64,000 nucleotides of DNA from Halorientalis pallida (lineage in GTDB: Archaea; Halobacteriota; Halobacteria; Halobacteriales; Haloarculaceae). The position numbers were made by a program, and so were the translations under genes. Positions 16,283-24,312 of this stretch are shown in pieces. The DNA is taken from positions 1-64,000 of the forward strand of contig NZ_RDFA01000006.1 of assembly GCF_004118325.1 (NCBI RefSeq). The letters run 5' to 3'. Numbering within the stretch: the stretch's first letter is position 1; each line of letters starts with the position of its first letter. The notes below the pieces were generated by a model. That model was not told where the DNA came from. It ran no database searches and was given only the letters and a program-made list of their open reading frames with translations.

Positions 16283-17242
16283 ATGTCCGAGTGGACGACG
16301 GTGCAGATGCCCGACCTGTCGGGCGAGACAGTGATCGTCACCGGCGCGAACAGCGGCCTCGGGTTCGAGGGCGCACGGGCCTTCGCCGACGCGGGGGTGA
16401 GGGTCGTCATGGCCTGTCGCAGCGTCGACCGTGGCGAGTCCGCGGCCGCGGAGATCCGCCGCGACGTGCCCGACGCCGACCTCTCCGTGATGGAACTGGA
16501 CCTGGCCGACCTCGACAGCGTCGCGACCTTCGCAGAGGCGTTCACCGACGCCCACGACGACCTGCGTGCGCTCTGTAACAACGCGGGCGTGATGGCGATT
16601 CCCCGGAGCGAGACCGAAGACGGGTTCGAGATGCAACTCGGTGTGAACCACCTCGGCCACTTCGCGCTGACCGGGCACCTGCTGGACACCCTGCGCGGGA
16701 CCGACGGCGAGAGCCGCGTCGTCACCCAGTCCAGCGGCCTCCACGAGAACGGCGAGATCGACTTCGCGGACCTCCAGAGCGAGCGCGACTACGGCAAGTG
16801 GGACGCCTACGGTCAGAGCAAACTGGCCAACCTCCTCTTTGCCTTCGAGTTGGATCGTCGGCTCGACGCGGCCGGTGTCGACGGCGTCACGAGCGTCGGC
16901 TGTCACCCGGGCTACGCCGACACGAACCTCCAGCGTCGCGGCCCCGAACAGGCCGGCTCGACGCTCCGGCTGGCGATGATGAAAGTCGCCAACGCCGTCT
17001 TCGCACAGGACGCCGCGACCGGCGCGCTCCCGATGCTGTACGCTGCCACCGAACCCGGCGTACGGGGCGGCGAGTACGTCGGGCCGAGCGGGTTCATGAA
17101 CATGCGCGGCCCGCCCGCGGCGGACACGCCATCTCGGCGCTCCCGCGACCCCGACCGTGCCCGCCGGCTCTGGGAGGTCTCCGAGGAGCTGACGGGCGTG
17201 ACCTACGACCTGCCCGAAGCGACTGCGGCCGCCGGGGACTGA
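16283..17242 (+). CDS. Short-chain dehydrogenase/reductase (retinol dehydrogenase-like SDR)
   Basis: A 319-residue NAD(P)-dependent oxidoreductase. Rossmann motif TGANSGLG at 20-27, NNAG at 99-102, catalytic Ser at about 150 (QSSG), Y176 and K180 in YGQSK. The length and the long C-terminal part (QRRGPEQAG..., YVGPSGFMNMRGPP) fit the extended retinol-dehydrogenase/WW-oxidoreductase-like group. Substrate unknown. A GTG two codons upstream (16277) is an alternative start. Confidence 0.92.
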   Translation: MSEWTTVQMPDLSGETVIVTGANSGLGFEGARAFADAGVRVVMACRSVDRGESAAAEIRRDVPDADLSVMELDLADLDSVATFAEAFTDAHDDLRALCNNAGVMAIPRSETEDGFEMQLGVNHLGHFALTGHLLDTLRGTDGESRVVTQSSGLHENGEIDFADLQSERDYGKWDAYGQSKLANLLFAFELDRRLDAAGVDGVTSVGCHPGYADTNLQRRGPEQAGSTLRLAMMKVANAVFAQDAATGALPMLYAATEPGVRGGEYVGPSGFMNMRGPPAADTPSRRSRDPDRARRLWEVSEELTGVTYDLPEATAAAGD

Positions 17243-17272
17243 CTTTTCGGGCTCGTCGTCGTAGTCGGTGGC

Positions 17273-17467
17273 ATGGCCGACAGCCGTGACTCCCTCGCGG
17301 CGGCGCTCGAACGGATCGCGACCGAACTCCGGACCGGAGAGGCGACGCTCTAGGGCTACCGAATCCAGCGCGAACCGTCCGCCGGCGAACGTGGCGGGGT
17401 GGACTACTCCGGCGGCTGGCTCGCCTTCGAGATCGAACACCCCGAGAGCTGGCTCGATTCCGAGTGA
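17273..17467 (+). pseudogene. Small gene with an in-frame TAG stop
   Basis: A single frame starts MADSRDSLAAALERIATELRTGE, meets TAG at 17351-17353, and continues GYRIQREPSAGERGG...WLAFEIEHPESWLDSE to TGA at 17465. The helical start followed by a beta strand pair recalls small haloarchaeal amphi-Trp-type proteins, but the match is weak. The best reading is a gene ended by one nonsense mutation. A sequencing error is also possible. Recoding as pyrrolysine is unlikely because haloarchaea generally lack that system. Confidence 0.55.
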
Positions 17468-17468
17468 C

Positions 17469-18095
17469 TCATTGGCCGGGACTCGGGGTGTCCGTCGGCG
17501 TTCCGGTCGGTGTGTCGCCGAAGTTCCCGGTGCCGGTCGCGAGGTCGTTCAGGACAGAGCCGATCCGGTTCAGTCGCTGGGTCTCGCCCTCGATGCCGTG
17601 ACGCCGGGCGAGGTACTGCGGGTCGTTGTAGGTCACCTTCGTCTGTCCGCCGTCGTCCCAGACAAGCAGCTTCTGCGGGAGGTCGATGGCGACCGAGCGG
17701 GCGTCCTGCATCAGCGGCGTCCCAACGTCGGGGTTGCCGACCAGCAGGAGGCGCGTCGGCGGGAGGCTCCGGTCGACCGACGCGGCGTTCTCGGCGTGAT
17801 CGACGGTCGCCAGGAGCGTCAGCGGACTCCCCGCCACGTCGCTCTCGATCCGCTGGACCGTGGCGTCGACGCTCTCGTCGACGGTGACGGTCACGAGCCC
17901 GGGATCCATCCGGCCCTCGCCGCTCGGTTCCTCTTCGGTTTGCTGTTCCCCGTCGGTCGTGGTGGTGTCTGCCTGTGTCATCTCTGTCGCTGTCGGTGTG
18001 CCCGTCGGTGACGGCTGGCTCTCGGGGCCGCCACAGCCGGCGAGGCCGCCGACCGCACCGACACCGAGGAGACGGAGCAGTGTTCGTCGATCCAT
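17469..18095 (-). CDS. Lipoprotein with DUF302 domain
   Basis: A 208-residue exported protein: MDRRTLLRLLG signal, lipobox LAGC at about 20-23, Thr/Ser/Pro-rich linker (24-62), then a DUF302 domain (about 66-190) with VTVDESVDATVQRIES, TLLATVDHAENA, NPDVGTPLMQDARSVAIDLPQKLLVW, the usual strand-helix pattern of that fold. Function of DUF302 is unknown; it can bind small ligands. It ends 2 bp from the broken small gene on the other strand. Confidence 0.88.
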   Translation of the reverse strand: MDRRTLLRLLGVGAVGGLAGCGGPESQPSPTGTPTATEMTQADTTTTDGEQQTEEEPSGEGRMDPGLVTVTVDESVDATVQRIESDVAGSPLTLLATVDHAENAASVDRSLPPTRLLLVGNPDVGTPLMQDARSVAIDLPQKLLVWDDGGQTKVTYNDPQYLARRHGIEGETQRLNRIGSVLNDLATGTGNFGDTPTGTPTDTPSPGQ

Positions 18096-18198
18096 CCACT
18101 CACGGGTACCGCATCGAAACAGTTTGTTACGCGACAGCTACCCGCCGGGCGGGTCCGGAGAGCGACTCGACTTCCGGCGGCGGTCGGCTCGCCGCTGC

Positions 18199-18441
18199 TC
18201 AACCCTCCAGCGTCCGGCGGAGTTCCGCCTCGTCGACCCGGAACTTGAACTTGGGTGTCCCGTCGACGAGGACGTAGGGGACGCGTTCGCCGTACTCCTC
18301 GCGGAGGTCGGGGTCGTCGTCCACGTCGATCTCCTCGATCTCGACCGCAACCGCCACCTCCTCGGCCACCGCCTCGATGGTCGCGAGCGCCTCGTCACAG
18401 AGGTGGCAGTTCTCCCGGGAGTAGACGGTGACTTCGGGCAT
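18199..18441 (-). CDS. Glutaredoxin-like thioredoxin-fold protein
   Basis: An 80-residue protein with MPEVTVYSRENCHLCDEAL: the CHLC dithiol active site at C12/C15, then VDDDPDLREEYGERVPYVLVDG with the cis-Pro of the thioredoxin fold. It is in the same direction as, and 26 bp after, the flavin disulfide reductase gene, so the two may act together in thiol redox chemistry. Confidence 0.88.
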   Translation of the reverse strand: MPEVTVYSRENCHLCDEALATIEAVAEEVAVAVEIEEIDVDDDPDLREEYGERVPYVLVDGTPKFKFRVDEAELRRTLEG

Positions 18442-18467
18442 GCGCGAGTCTGGGGTCGCCGCCGGGA

Positions 18468-19895
18468 TCAATCTTTCAGCTTCCCGTTGAGGACTTTCGC
18501 GGCCACGAGGATCGGGTCCCAGACGGGACTGAACGGTGGGGCGTAGGCCAGGTCCGCGCGTTCGAGTTCGCCGACGGTCATGTCCGCTTCCAGCGCGGTC
18601 GCGACCGTGTCGATCCGGACGGCGGCGCGGTCGGTCCCGACGATGGAGCCCCCGAGCAGGCGCTCGCTCTCCCGGTCGGCGACGAGCGTCACCGCCGTCT
18701 CGGCTGCGCCGGGGTAGTAGCCCGACCGCGACCGGGTGGTGATCGTCTCGCCGACGGGCTCGAAGCCGGCGTCGCGGGCTCCGTCTTCGAGCAGGCCGAC
18801 TCGGCCACACTCCTGCTCGAAGGCCTTGACGACGGCCGTCCCCGCGATGGAGCCGACCGTCGTGGGATCGCCCGCCACGGTCGCGCCGACGGCCCGGCCC
18901 GCGCGGTTGGCCGTCAGTCCGAGCGGGACCCACGCGGACTCGCCCGTGACGGTGTGCTCGTCCTCGGCGCAGTCCCCGGCGGCGTAGACGCCCGCCACGC
19001 TGGTCTCGCCGTACTCGTCGACGGCAACTGCTCCATCCTCGCCCAGTTCGACCCCCGTCCCGTCGAGCAGGTCCGTGTTCGGCCGAACCCCGACTCCGAC
19101 GACTGCGAGGTCGATATCGAGCGCGGTGCCGCCCGCACACTCCAGGTGCTCCACGCGGTCGGCACCTGCGAGCCGTGCGACTTCCTCGTCGAGGTGGAGC
19201 GTGACGCCCTGCTCGCGGAGTTCCTCGGCGACCGCCTCGCCGACGGCCTCGCCGAACGGGGAGAGCAGGTAGCCCGACCGCTGGAAGACGTGCACGTCGA
19301 GGCCGTGGGCCGACAGCGCCTCGGCCATCTCGACGCCGACGTAGCCACCGCCGACGATGGCCGCCGTCTCGGGCGGGGTCATCGCGCCGAACCGCTCGAC
19401 GCGCTCGCGGTCGACGAAGTCCTCGCCGCCCACGTCCGCGAGCGCGTCCTCGCTCGGATCGAGCAGGAACGCCCGGATCGCGGCCGCGTCGTCCAGTCCG
19501 TGCAACGGGAAAGCCCCGTCCAGTCCGCTCCCCTCGATGGGGTCCGTCACCGCCCGCGCGCCGGTCGCGACCAGCAGGTCGCCGTAGGACTGCTCGAACT
19601 CGCCGTCCGGACCCTCGACGGTAACCGTGCCCGCGTCGGGATCGACGGCGACGACCTCGTGACCGCGCCGAAGGTCGATGCCGCGCTCCTCGATCTCCGC
19701 CGGCGTCAGCGAGAGCAGGTTCTCCAGTCTGTCGACCTCGCCTTTGACGAAGTAGGGCTCGCCACAGTGGGCGTACGAGACCCACTGGCCCTTCTCGAAG
19801 ACGACGACTTCGCGGTCGGGAGACTCCCGTTTGCACTTGCTGGCGGCGCTCAGTCCGGCGGCGTCCCCGCCGATCACGACGAATGGCTCGGGCAT
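18468..19895 (-). CDS. FAD-dependent pyridine nucleotide-disulfide oxidoreductase (CoA-disulfide reductase/NADH oxidase group)
   Basis: A 475-residue flavoprotein. FAD motif VVIGGDAAGLSAASK at 6-20, second nucleotide-binding motif AIVGGGYVGVEMAEAL near 155-170, FAD motif GVYAAGDCAE near 300. The single active Cys C44 lies in SYAHCGEPYF, matching the SFxxCGxPY motif of CoA-disulfide reductases and NADH oxidases. The dimerisation domain fills the C-terminal third. Start at 19895 (MPEPFVV) is chosen over upstream codons. Its glutaredoxin-like neighbour supports a thiol-redox role. Confidence 0.88.
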   Translation of the reverse strand: MPEPFVVIGGDAAGLSAASKCKRESPDREVVVFEKGQWVSYAHCGEPYFVKGEVDRLENLLSLTPAEIEERGIDLRRGHEVVAVDPDAGTVTVEGPDGEFEQSYGDLLVATGARAVTDPIEGSGLDGAFPLHGLDDAAAIRAFLLDPSEDALADVGGEDFVDRERVERFGAMTPPETAAIVGGGYVGVEMAEALSAHGLDVHVFQRSGYLLSPFGEAVGEAVAEELREQGVTLHLDEEVARLAGADRVEHLECAGGTALDIDLAVVGVGVRPNTDLLDGTGVELGEDGAVAVDEYGETSVAGVYAAGDCAEDEHTVTGESAWVPLGLTANRAGRAVGATVAGDPTTVGSIAGTAVVKAFEQECGRVGLLEDGARDAGFEPVGETITTRSRSGYYPGAAETAVTLVADRESERLLGGSIVGTDRAAVRIDTVATALEADMTVGELERADLAYAPPFSPVWDPILVAAKVLNGKLKD

Positions 19896-19935
19896 GGTCT
19901 CCCATTCGGGGGCCAGCACATAGGCTTCGGGTGAG

Positions 19936-20247
19936 CTACTCGTAACTCCGGGGCGGGACGTACAGCGCCAGGGTCTTCTGGGGTCGGTCGCCGGTGTTCT
20001 CGATCTCGTGAGTCTCGCCGGCCTCGATGCAGACGAGATCGCCGGCCCGGAGCGCGACCGGCTCGCCCTCGACGACGGCGCGCCCCTCGCCCTCGATCAC
20101 GTAGAGCCACTGGTCGCTTCGCCCGTGGTGGTTGTCCGGCCCGCCCGTCGACTGGCCCGGCGAGAGCGTCATGACGGCGGCCTGTGCCGTTTCGGTCTCT
20201 CCTAACACGTCGAACCAGCGATCAGACTCGACACGCGTCCGCTTCAT
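19936..20247 (-). CDS. Small cupin-domain protein
   Basis: A 103-residue single-domain cupin. Motif 1 is around GGPDNHHGRSDQWLYVIEGEG (two His plus Gln/Glu metal ligands) and motif 2 is AGDLVCIEAGETHEIEN. The protein probably binds a divalent metal; substrate unknown. Start MKRTRVESDRW at 20247 is chosen; the frame is open 54 bp upstream. Confidence 0.85.
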   Translation of the reverse strand: MKRTRVESDRWFDVLGETETAQAAVMTLSPGQSTGGPDNHHGRSDQWLYVIEGEGRAVVEGEPVALRAGDLVCIEAGETHEIENTGDRPQKTLALYVPPRSYE

Positions 20248-20382
20248 ACACCCCGCTTCGACGGAGAGGGGATTGGGCCTTGTGGACCCTTTTTCAGCCA
20301 CTGAAAGAGCCTATATATACCTCTCTTCACACACCGAGAACACGCTTGCGTACTTATGACCGTGTAGGGACGTGATCGATGT

Positions 20383-20610
20383 ATGACCGACTCCGAAACC
20401 ACCAACGAGACCGTGCCGACGACGGCGTACCTGCCCGACCACTTGCTGGCTGGCGGCCAGGCGGGGATTCCTACCGTCCGGACCGTCGAAGATCGGACCG
20501 ACGACGAAGAGACTGACGACGAGGCGAGCGACACCGACAGCGATCCGACCGCGGAGTTCTGCCGGTCCTGGCGGCGTCACCGCTCCGGGTCGGGCCCGTT
20601 CCCGTTCTGA
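20383..20610 (+). CDS. Small acidic protein, unknown function
   Basis: A 75-residue protein with a disordered Asp/Glu-rich middle (about 36-58) and a short basic tail. A promoter-like CTATATATACC lies near 20310, within the space between this gene and the divergent cupin gene. No homologue recognised; the codon pattern fits a real gene but support is modest. Confidence 0.5.
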   Translation: MTDSETTNETVPTTAYLPDHLLAGGQAGIPTVRTVEDRTDDEETDDEASDTDSDPTAEFCRSWRRHRSGSGPFPF

Positions 20611-20695
20611 GGGCGGTCGTGGCCGTTCCGTCAACCGGTATCAGACACTGAGAACCGAATGAGGGTATTTATCCGTCGATCCTGTCAGAGCGTGT

Positions 20696-22018
20696 ATGGC
20701 AACTCAGGAACGCGGGTCTACGAGCGGCATCGATTTCTCACAGGAGATTCTGGAGGGGAAAGAACTCGACGAGGCGGCGCTCCGGGACGTGCTCTCGAAC
20801 AATATCCGACAGATCATGAATTCGACGGGGGCGGCGATGCGGATTCTGGACACGGGCTTCAACGTGGTGTTCGAGAACGACCAGATGGTCGAAATGGGCG
20901 GCGTCGAGGCCGAATCGAGCGAACTCGTGAACTGTTACGACCAGTTCTGTCACCCGGAGGTCTGCGGGACGGACAACTGTACGCTGAAACAGGTCGTCGA
21001 CGAGGGTAAAGACGAGATCCGGGTCGAAGTCGAGAAAGAGAGCTACGACGGGCGCGTGATCCCGACCGAACTCGTCGTCAAGCCGATCCGGGACGAGGAC
21101 GGCGACGTCGTCGCCATCAGCGAGACCTTTCGGGACATCTCGGACCGGAAGGACGCGACCGAACGGATCAAACGGGCCGTCGACGAGCTGAAAGCCACGT
21201 CACACGACGTGGCGGACAACTCCGGGGAGATCAGCACCCGTGCGGCAGACCAGCTCGACGCAATCAGCGAGATCGCAAGCGAAGTGTCGAGCCTCTCGGC
21301 GACCGTCGAAGAGGTGGCCGCCACGGCCGACGAGGGCAGTTCCGTCAGCGAGCGCGCCAAGCAGCGAGCCGAGACGGGGCAGGCGGAGGCGACCGACACG
21401 ATCGAGATCATGGAGCGGGTCGAAGACGAGGCCGACGCCGTCACTCGGGACGTCCAGGCGCTCCGCGACAGCATCCGCGAGATCGACGAACTGGTCGACG
21501 TAATCAACGACATCGCGGACAAGACGAACCTCCTCGCACTGAATGCCTCCATCGAGGCCGCACGTGCGGGCGAGGCCGGCGAAGGGTTCGCCGTCGTCGC
21601 CGACGAAGTCAAATCGCTGGCCGAAGAGTCACAGAACCGCGCGACGGAGATCGAGGACATCGTCCAGGAGATCCGGACGAACACCGAGGAGACGGTGACC
21701 AGCCTGGAAGCGACGAACGACGTGATCCAGACCGGCGCCGAGAAGGCACGCAGTTCCGGCGAGACATTCGAGGATATCGTCGCGACCGTCGAGGACGCCT
21801 CCGACGGGATGGAGGAAGTCGCCGACGCGACGGACGACCAGGCCGCCAGCACGGAAGAGATCGCGAGCATGGTCGACCAGACCGCAGACGACTTCCAGGC
21901 CGTCGCCGACGACGCCGAAGTGATCGCCAGCGTGAACGAGGCACAAACCGCGGAAGTCGAACGGATCAGCGAGCAGGTCGACCAGCTGAACGCCCTGGAC
22001 GTCCAGACGGACCTCTGA
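20696..22018 (+). CDS. Soluble PAS-containing chemoreceptor (methyl-accepting transducer)
   Basis: A 440-residue cytoplasmic transducer with no membrane helix. Residues 30-150 form a PAS domain ending in the usual [13 protein letters not shown] linker; it holds four evenly spaced Cys, C80, C85, C90 and C95 (C-x4 repeated), able to bind an iron-sulfur cluster, zinc or haem or to sense redox. Residues 155-435 are a coiled-coil signalling domain with hairpin tip [31 protein letters not shown] near 270-300, which contacts CheA and CheW. It lies 9 kb from the che island on the same strand. The ligand is not known. Confidence 0.9.
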   Translation: MATQERGSTSGIDFSQEILEGKELDEAALRDVLSNNIRQIMNSTGAAMRILDTGFNVVFENDQMVEMGGVEAESSELVNCYDQFCHPEVCGTDNCTLKQVVDEGKDEIRVEVEKESYDGRVIPTELVVKPIRDEDGDVVAISETFRDISDRKDATERIKRAVDELKATSHDVADNSGEISTRAADQLDAISEIASEVSSLSATVEEVAATADEGSSVSERAKQRAETGQAEATDTIEIMERVEDEADAVTRDVQALRDSIREIDELVDVINDIADKTNLLALNASIEAARAGEAGEGFAVVADEVKSLAEESQNRATEIEDIVQEIRTNTEETVTSLEATNDVIQTGAEKARSSGETFEDIVATVEDASDGMEEVADATDDQAASTEEIASMVDQTADDFQAVADDAEVIASVNEAQTAEVERISEQVDQLNALDVQTDL

Positions 22019-22108
22019 GGGCTCCTGTAGCCGGCAGGCGGTCGTGACGCTGACAACCTGCGACCGCCCGCTCAACAGGCCGGAGTCGCCGGGCACCGAT
22101 TCACTCTC

Positions 22109-23998
22109 TCAGTCGTCGGCCTCTGTGGGCTCAGAGTCGCCCAACCGCTGTGAGAGCAGGTAGCCGAGGCCACCTGCGCCGCCGATGGCAGCCGAAATCC
22201 CGAAGCCGGGGCCGCTTTCGCTCGTCGCTGTCCCCTCTTCGGTCTCGCCGCCGGCCGTTCCGTCGCCGCCGTTCATTCCGTCGCCAGTGGCCGTTCCCTC
22301 TGTCGTGTCCATTCCACTGTCAGTGGCCGTTCCCTCTGTCGTGTCCATTCCACTGTCAGTGGCCGTTCCCTCGGTACTCTCCGTACCCTCGGTCCCGTCC
22401 ATCTCGCCGCCGTCCGTGCCGCCGACGGTGCCGGCCGCCGGGAGTTCCTGGCTCGCCGGGACCGACAGCTGCACCTCCGAACCACCGGCGATCTCGATCC
22501 CTGCGTCGTCGTCCGAGGGCCGGTACAGCGATCCGCCGAAGAGCTCGTTGACTTCCGCCGAGGTGAGGGCGTCTTCGCGGGCGCTCATCGCCACCCGGAG
22601 CCGGTCGCCGGCCGCGAGGTGCGTGTGGACGCCGAACAGTTCGAGATCGATCTCGCCGGCCTCCGTGACCGCGAGCGGCGTCACCCGCTGTTTGATCGTC
22701 GTGGCCTCGCCGTCGCGGACGCGCTGGAGCGCGACGAACAGGTGGCTCCGGCCGTCGCCCGTCGGCGTGACGTCGAGCTGGAGCGACGGGAGCCCGAGGA
22801 TCTCCGTCTCGTCCTCGATCTCGATGTCGACGCTGGCGACGTTGCCGTCCGCACCGCCGAGCTGGACCGGCTCGGCGAAGGTCCCGCTCGTCGACCGCTC
22901 GGGATGTGGTGGGAACTCCTCGGCGGCCACGAACTCGTCGGCGGATTCGTCGTAGTAGTGCAGCGTCGAGACGTCGAGGTCGCCGTCCTTGAGGTGTGCC
23001 TCCTGCCACTGCAGTGCCACCTGCCCGACGAACTGCCGGGACGTCTCCGACCCCGGTGGGTAGTCCTCGGGCTGGCCGAGGATGTGCGTGCCGTCCTGGC
23101 CGAGCAACAGGGTCGTCTGACTCCCGTCGGTCTGGAGCTTGCGGAAGTTGCGCACCCCCTCGTTGATCGGGAACAGCTGGTCGGTCAACTCGGGGATCAC
23201 GAGCGCGGGCGTGTCCTCGATCGCGTCGTAGCTGACCGGGGAGCGCTGTCGGTAGTACGACCGGTCCTCCTCGGTCATCCGGCCGCGTTCGAGGATGCCG
23301 CTGGTCGTCTCGGAGTTCTCCGCCGCGACGTTGCCGGTCTGTGCGCCGAATTCGAGCGCCTCGATCCACCCGCGCTTGATCACGCCGTTGGGCGCGAGCG
23401 ACTGTGCGAGGTTGTTCCAGGTCGCCCGTGGCACGATCGAGTCGAGCCGGTCGTCGACCGACGCCGTCCGCAGCTGGATCCCGCCACCGTAGGAGGTGCC
23501 GTCCATCCCGATCCGTGGGTCGTCCTCGCCGTCGGTCAGCACCGCGTCCTGCTGGGCCAGGTAATCGATCAACGCACTCGCGTCCTGCCGTTCGAGTTCG
23601 CTCGTCGAGTTGACTTCGCCACCGGAGCCGTCGGTGTCCCCTCCCTGCCCGAACCCGCGGGACGTGTACGCCAGTACGACGAAGTCGTTGCTCGCGTACA
23701 CCTCCGCGAGTGGCTGGAGATCCGTCTTGCTCCCGCCCCAGCCGTGGGTCATCAGGATGGCGGGGTGGGGCCCGTCGGCGGTCGGTTCGTAGAACGTCGT
23801 GTCGAGTTCGGTTCCGTCGAAGGATTCGATACGCCGCTCCTCGCTCTGGAAGGCGTCCTCGTCGGTCTGTAGCGCCGCGACCGGATGCGCGAACGGATCG
23901 ATCGCGCCACTCCCGACGACTCCCAACCCGGCAGCAGCACCGAGATACTTCAGCACGTCCCGCCGTGTCGCTGCCAGCAGTTCGCTCTCGTCTACCAT
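22109..23998 (-). CDS. Tat-exported CocE/NonD-type alpha/beta hydrolase with PGF-CTERM-like tail
   Basis: A 629-residue exported hydrolase, probably an acyl-peptidase or esterase. Tat signal TRRDVLKYLGAAAG at 11-24; alpha/beta hydrolase core about 50-370 with THGWGG oxyanion region and nucleophile in GTSYGG (Ser near 165); a C-terminal beta jelly-roll (about 375-540) as in CocE/X-Pro dipeptidyl peptidases. Then a Gly/Thr-rich linker containing 12-residue repeats, and a GPGFG motif followed by a hydrophobic helix, resembling an archaeosortase A PGF-CTERM signal. The expected basic tail is replaced by acidic residues, so sorting is uncertain. Confidence 0.85.
   Translation of the reverse strand: MVDESELLAATRRDVLKYLGAAAGLGVVGSGAIDPFAHPVAALQTDEDAFQSEERRIESFDGTELDTTFYEPTADGPHPAILMTHGWGGSKTDLQPLAEVYASNDFVVLAYTSRGFGQGGDTDGSGGEVNSTSELERQDASALIDYLAQQDAVLTDGEDDPRIGMDGTSYGGGIQLRTASVDDRLDSIVPRATWNNLAQSLAPNGVIKRGWIEALEFGAQTGNVAAENSETTSGILERGRMTEEDRSYYRQRSPVSYDAIEDTPALVIPELTDQLFPINEGVRNFRKLQTDGSQTTLLLGQDGTHILGQPEDYPPGSETSRQFVGQVALQWQEAHLKDGDLDVSTLHYYDESADEFVAAEEFPPHPERSTSGTFAEPVQLGGADGNVASVDIEIEDETEILGLPSLQLDVTPTGDGRSHLFVALQRVRDGEATTIKQRVTPLAVTEAGEIDLELFGVHTHLAAGDRLRVAMSAREDALTSAEVNELFGGSLYRPSDDDAGIEIAGGSEVQLSVPASQELPAAGTVGGTDGGEMDGTEGTESTEGTATDSGMDTTEGTATDSGMDTTEGTATGDGMNGGDGTAGGETEEGTATSESGPGFGISAAIGGAGGLGYLLSQRLGDSEPTEADD
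22285..22372. repeat. 36-bp minisatellite in the hydrolase gene
   Basis: Two exact 36-bp units (22285-22320, 22321-22356) and a partial third encode a 12-residue TATDSGMDTTEG repeat in the surface linker before the C-terminal anchor. Being a multiple of three, copy number can change without frameshift. Confidence 0.9.
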
Positions 23999-24312
23999 AC
24001 CATCAGTGCACACTCACAAAACACATTTCAAACTTTGGGGGGATTGTAAAGGCTCGTACATAAAGCACAACCGTGCAGGTAAGCGTTCTCCCGGACAACG
24101 ACCAACAGTGTAACCGATCTCTGCCGTTCGTGCGAACAGTGTATGCTCCAGGGGAGTGGATTCGGTCGTCGGCCTCGCTCCCGAGGTCGCTCACTCTGTC
24201 GTCGAGGCGGGGACACTCCGTCGCACGGATCCAGTCTCCAGTCTCCAGTCCCCCGTCGGTCTCTCAGTCTGAACCAATGCAGTCAAACGCGGTGGCTCGC
24301 TAGTTGCGGGCG
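23999..24312. other. Intergenic region between divergent hydrolase and nuclease genes
   Basis: An AT-richer promoter patch near 24020-24065 serves the leftward hydrolase. The rest is GC-rich with a short direct repeat CAGTCTCCAGTCTCCAGTC near 24231-24251. I see no supported gene or RNA. Confidence 0.5.

Noticed and set aside
17351-17353. UAG as pyrrolysine codon
   Set aside because: No pyrrolysine genes are visible and haloarchaea generally lack them; a nonsense mutation or error is simpler.
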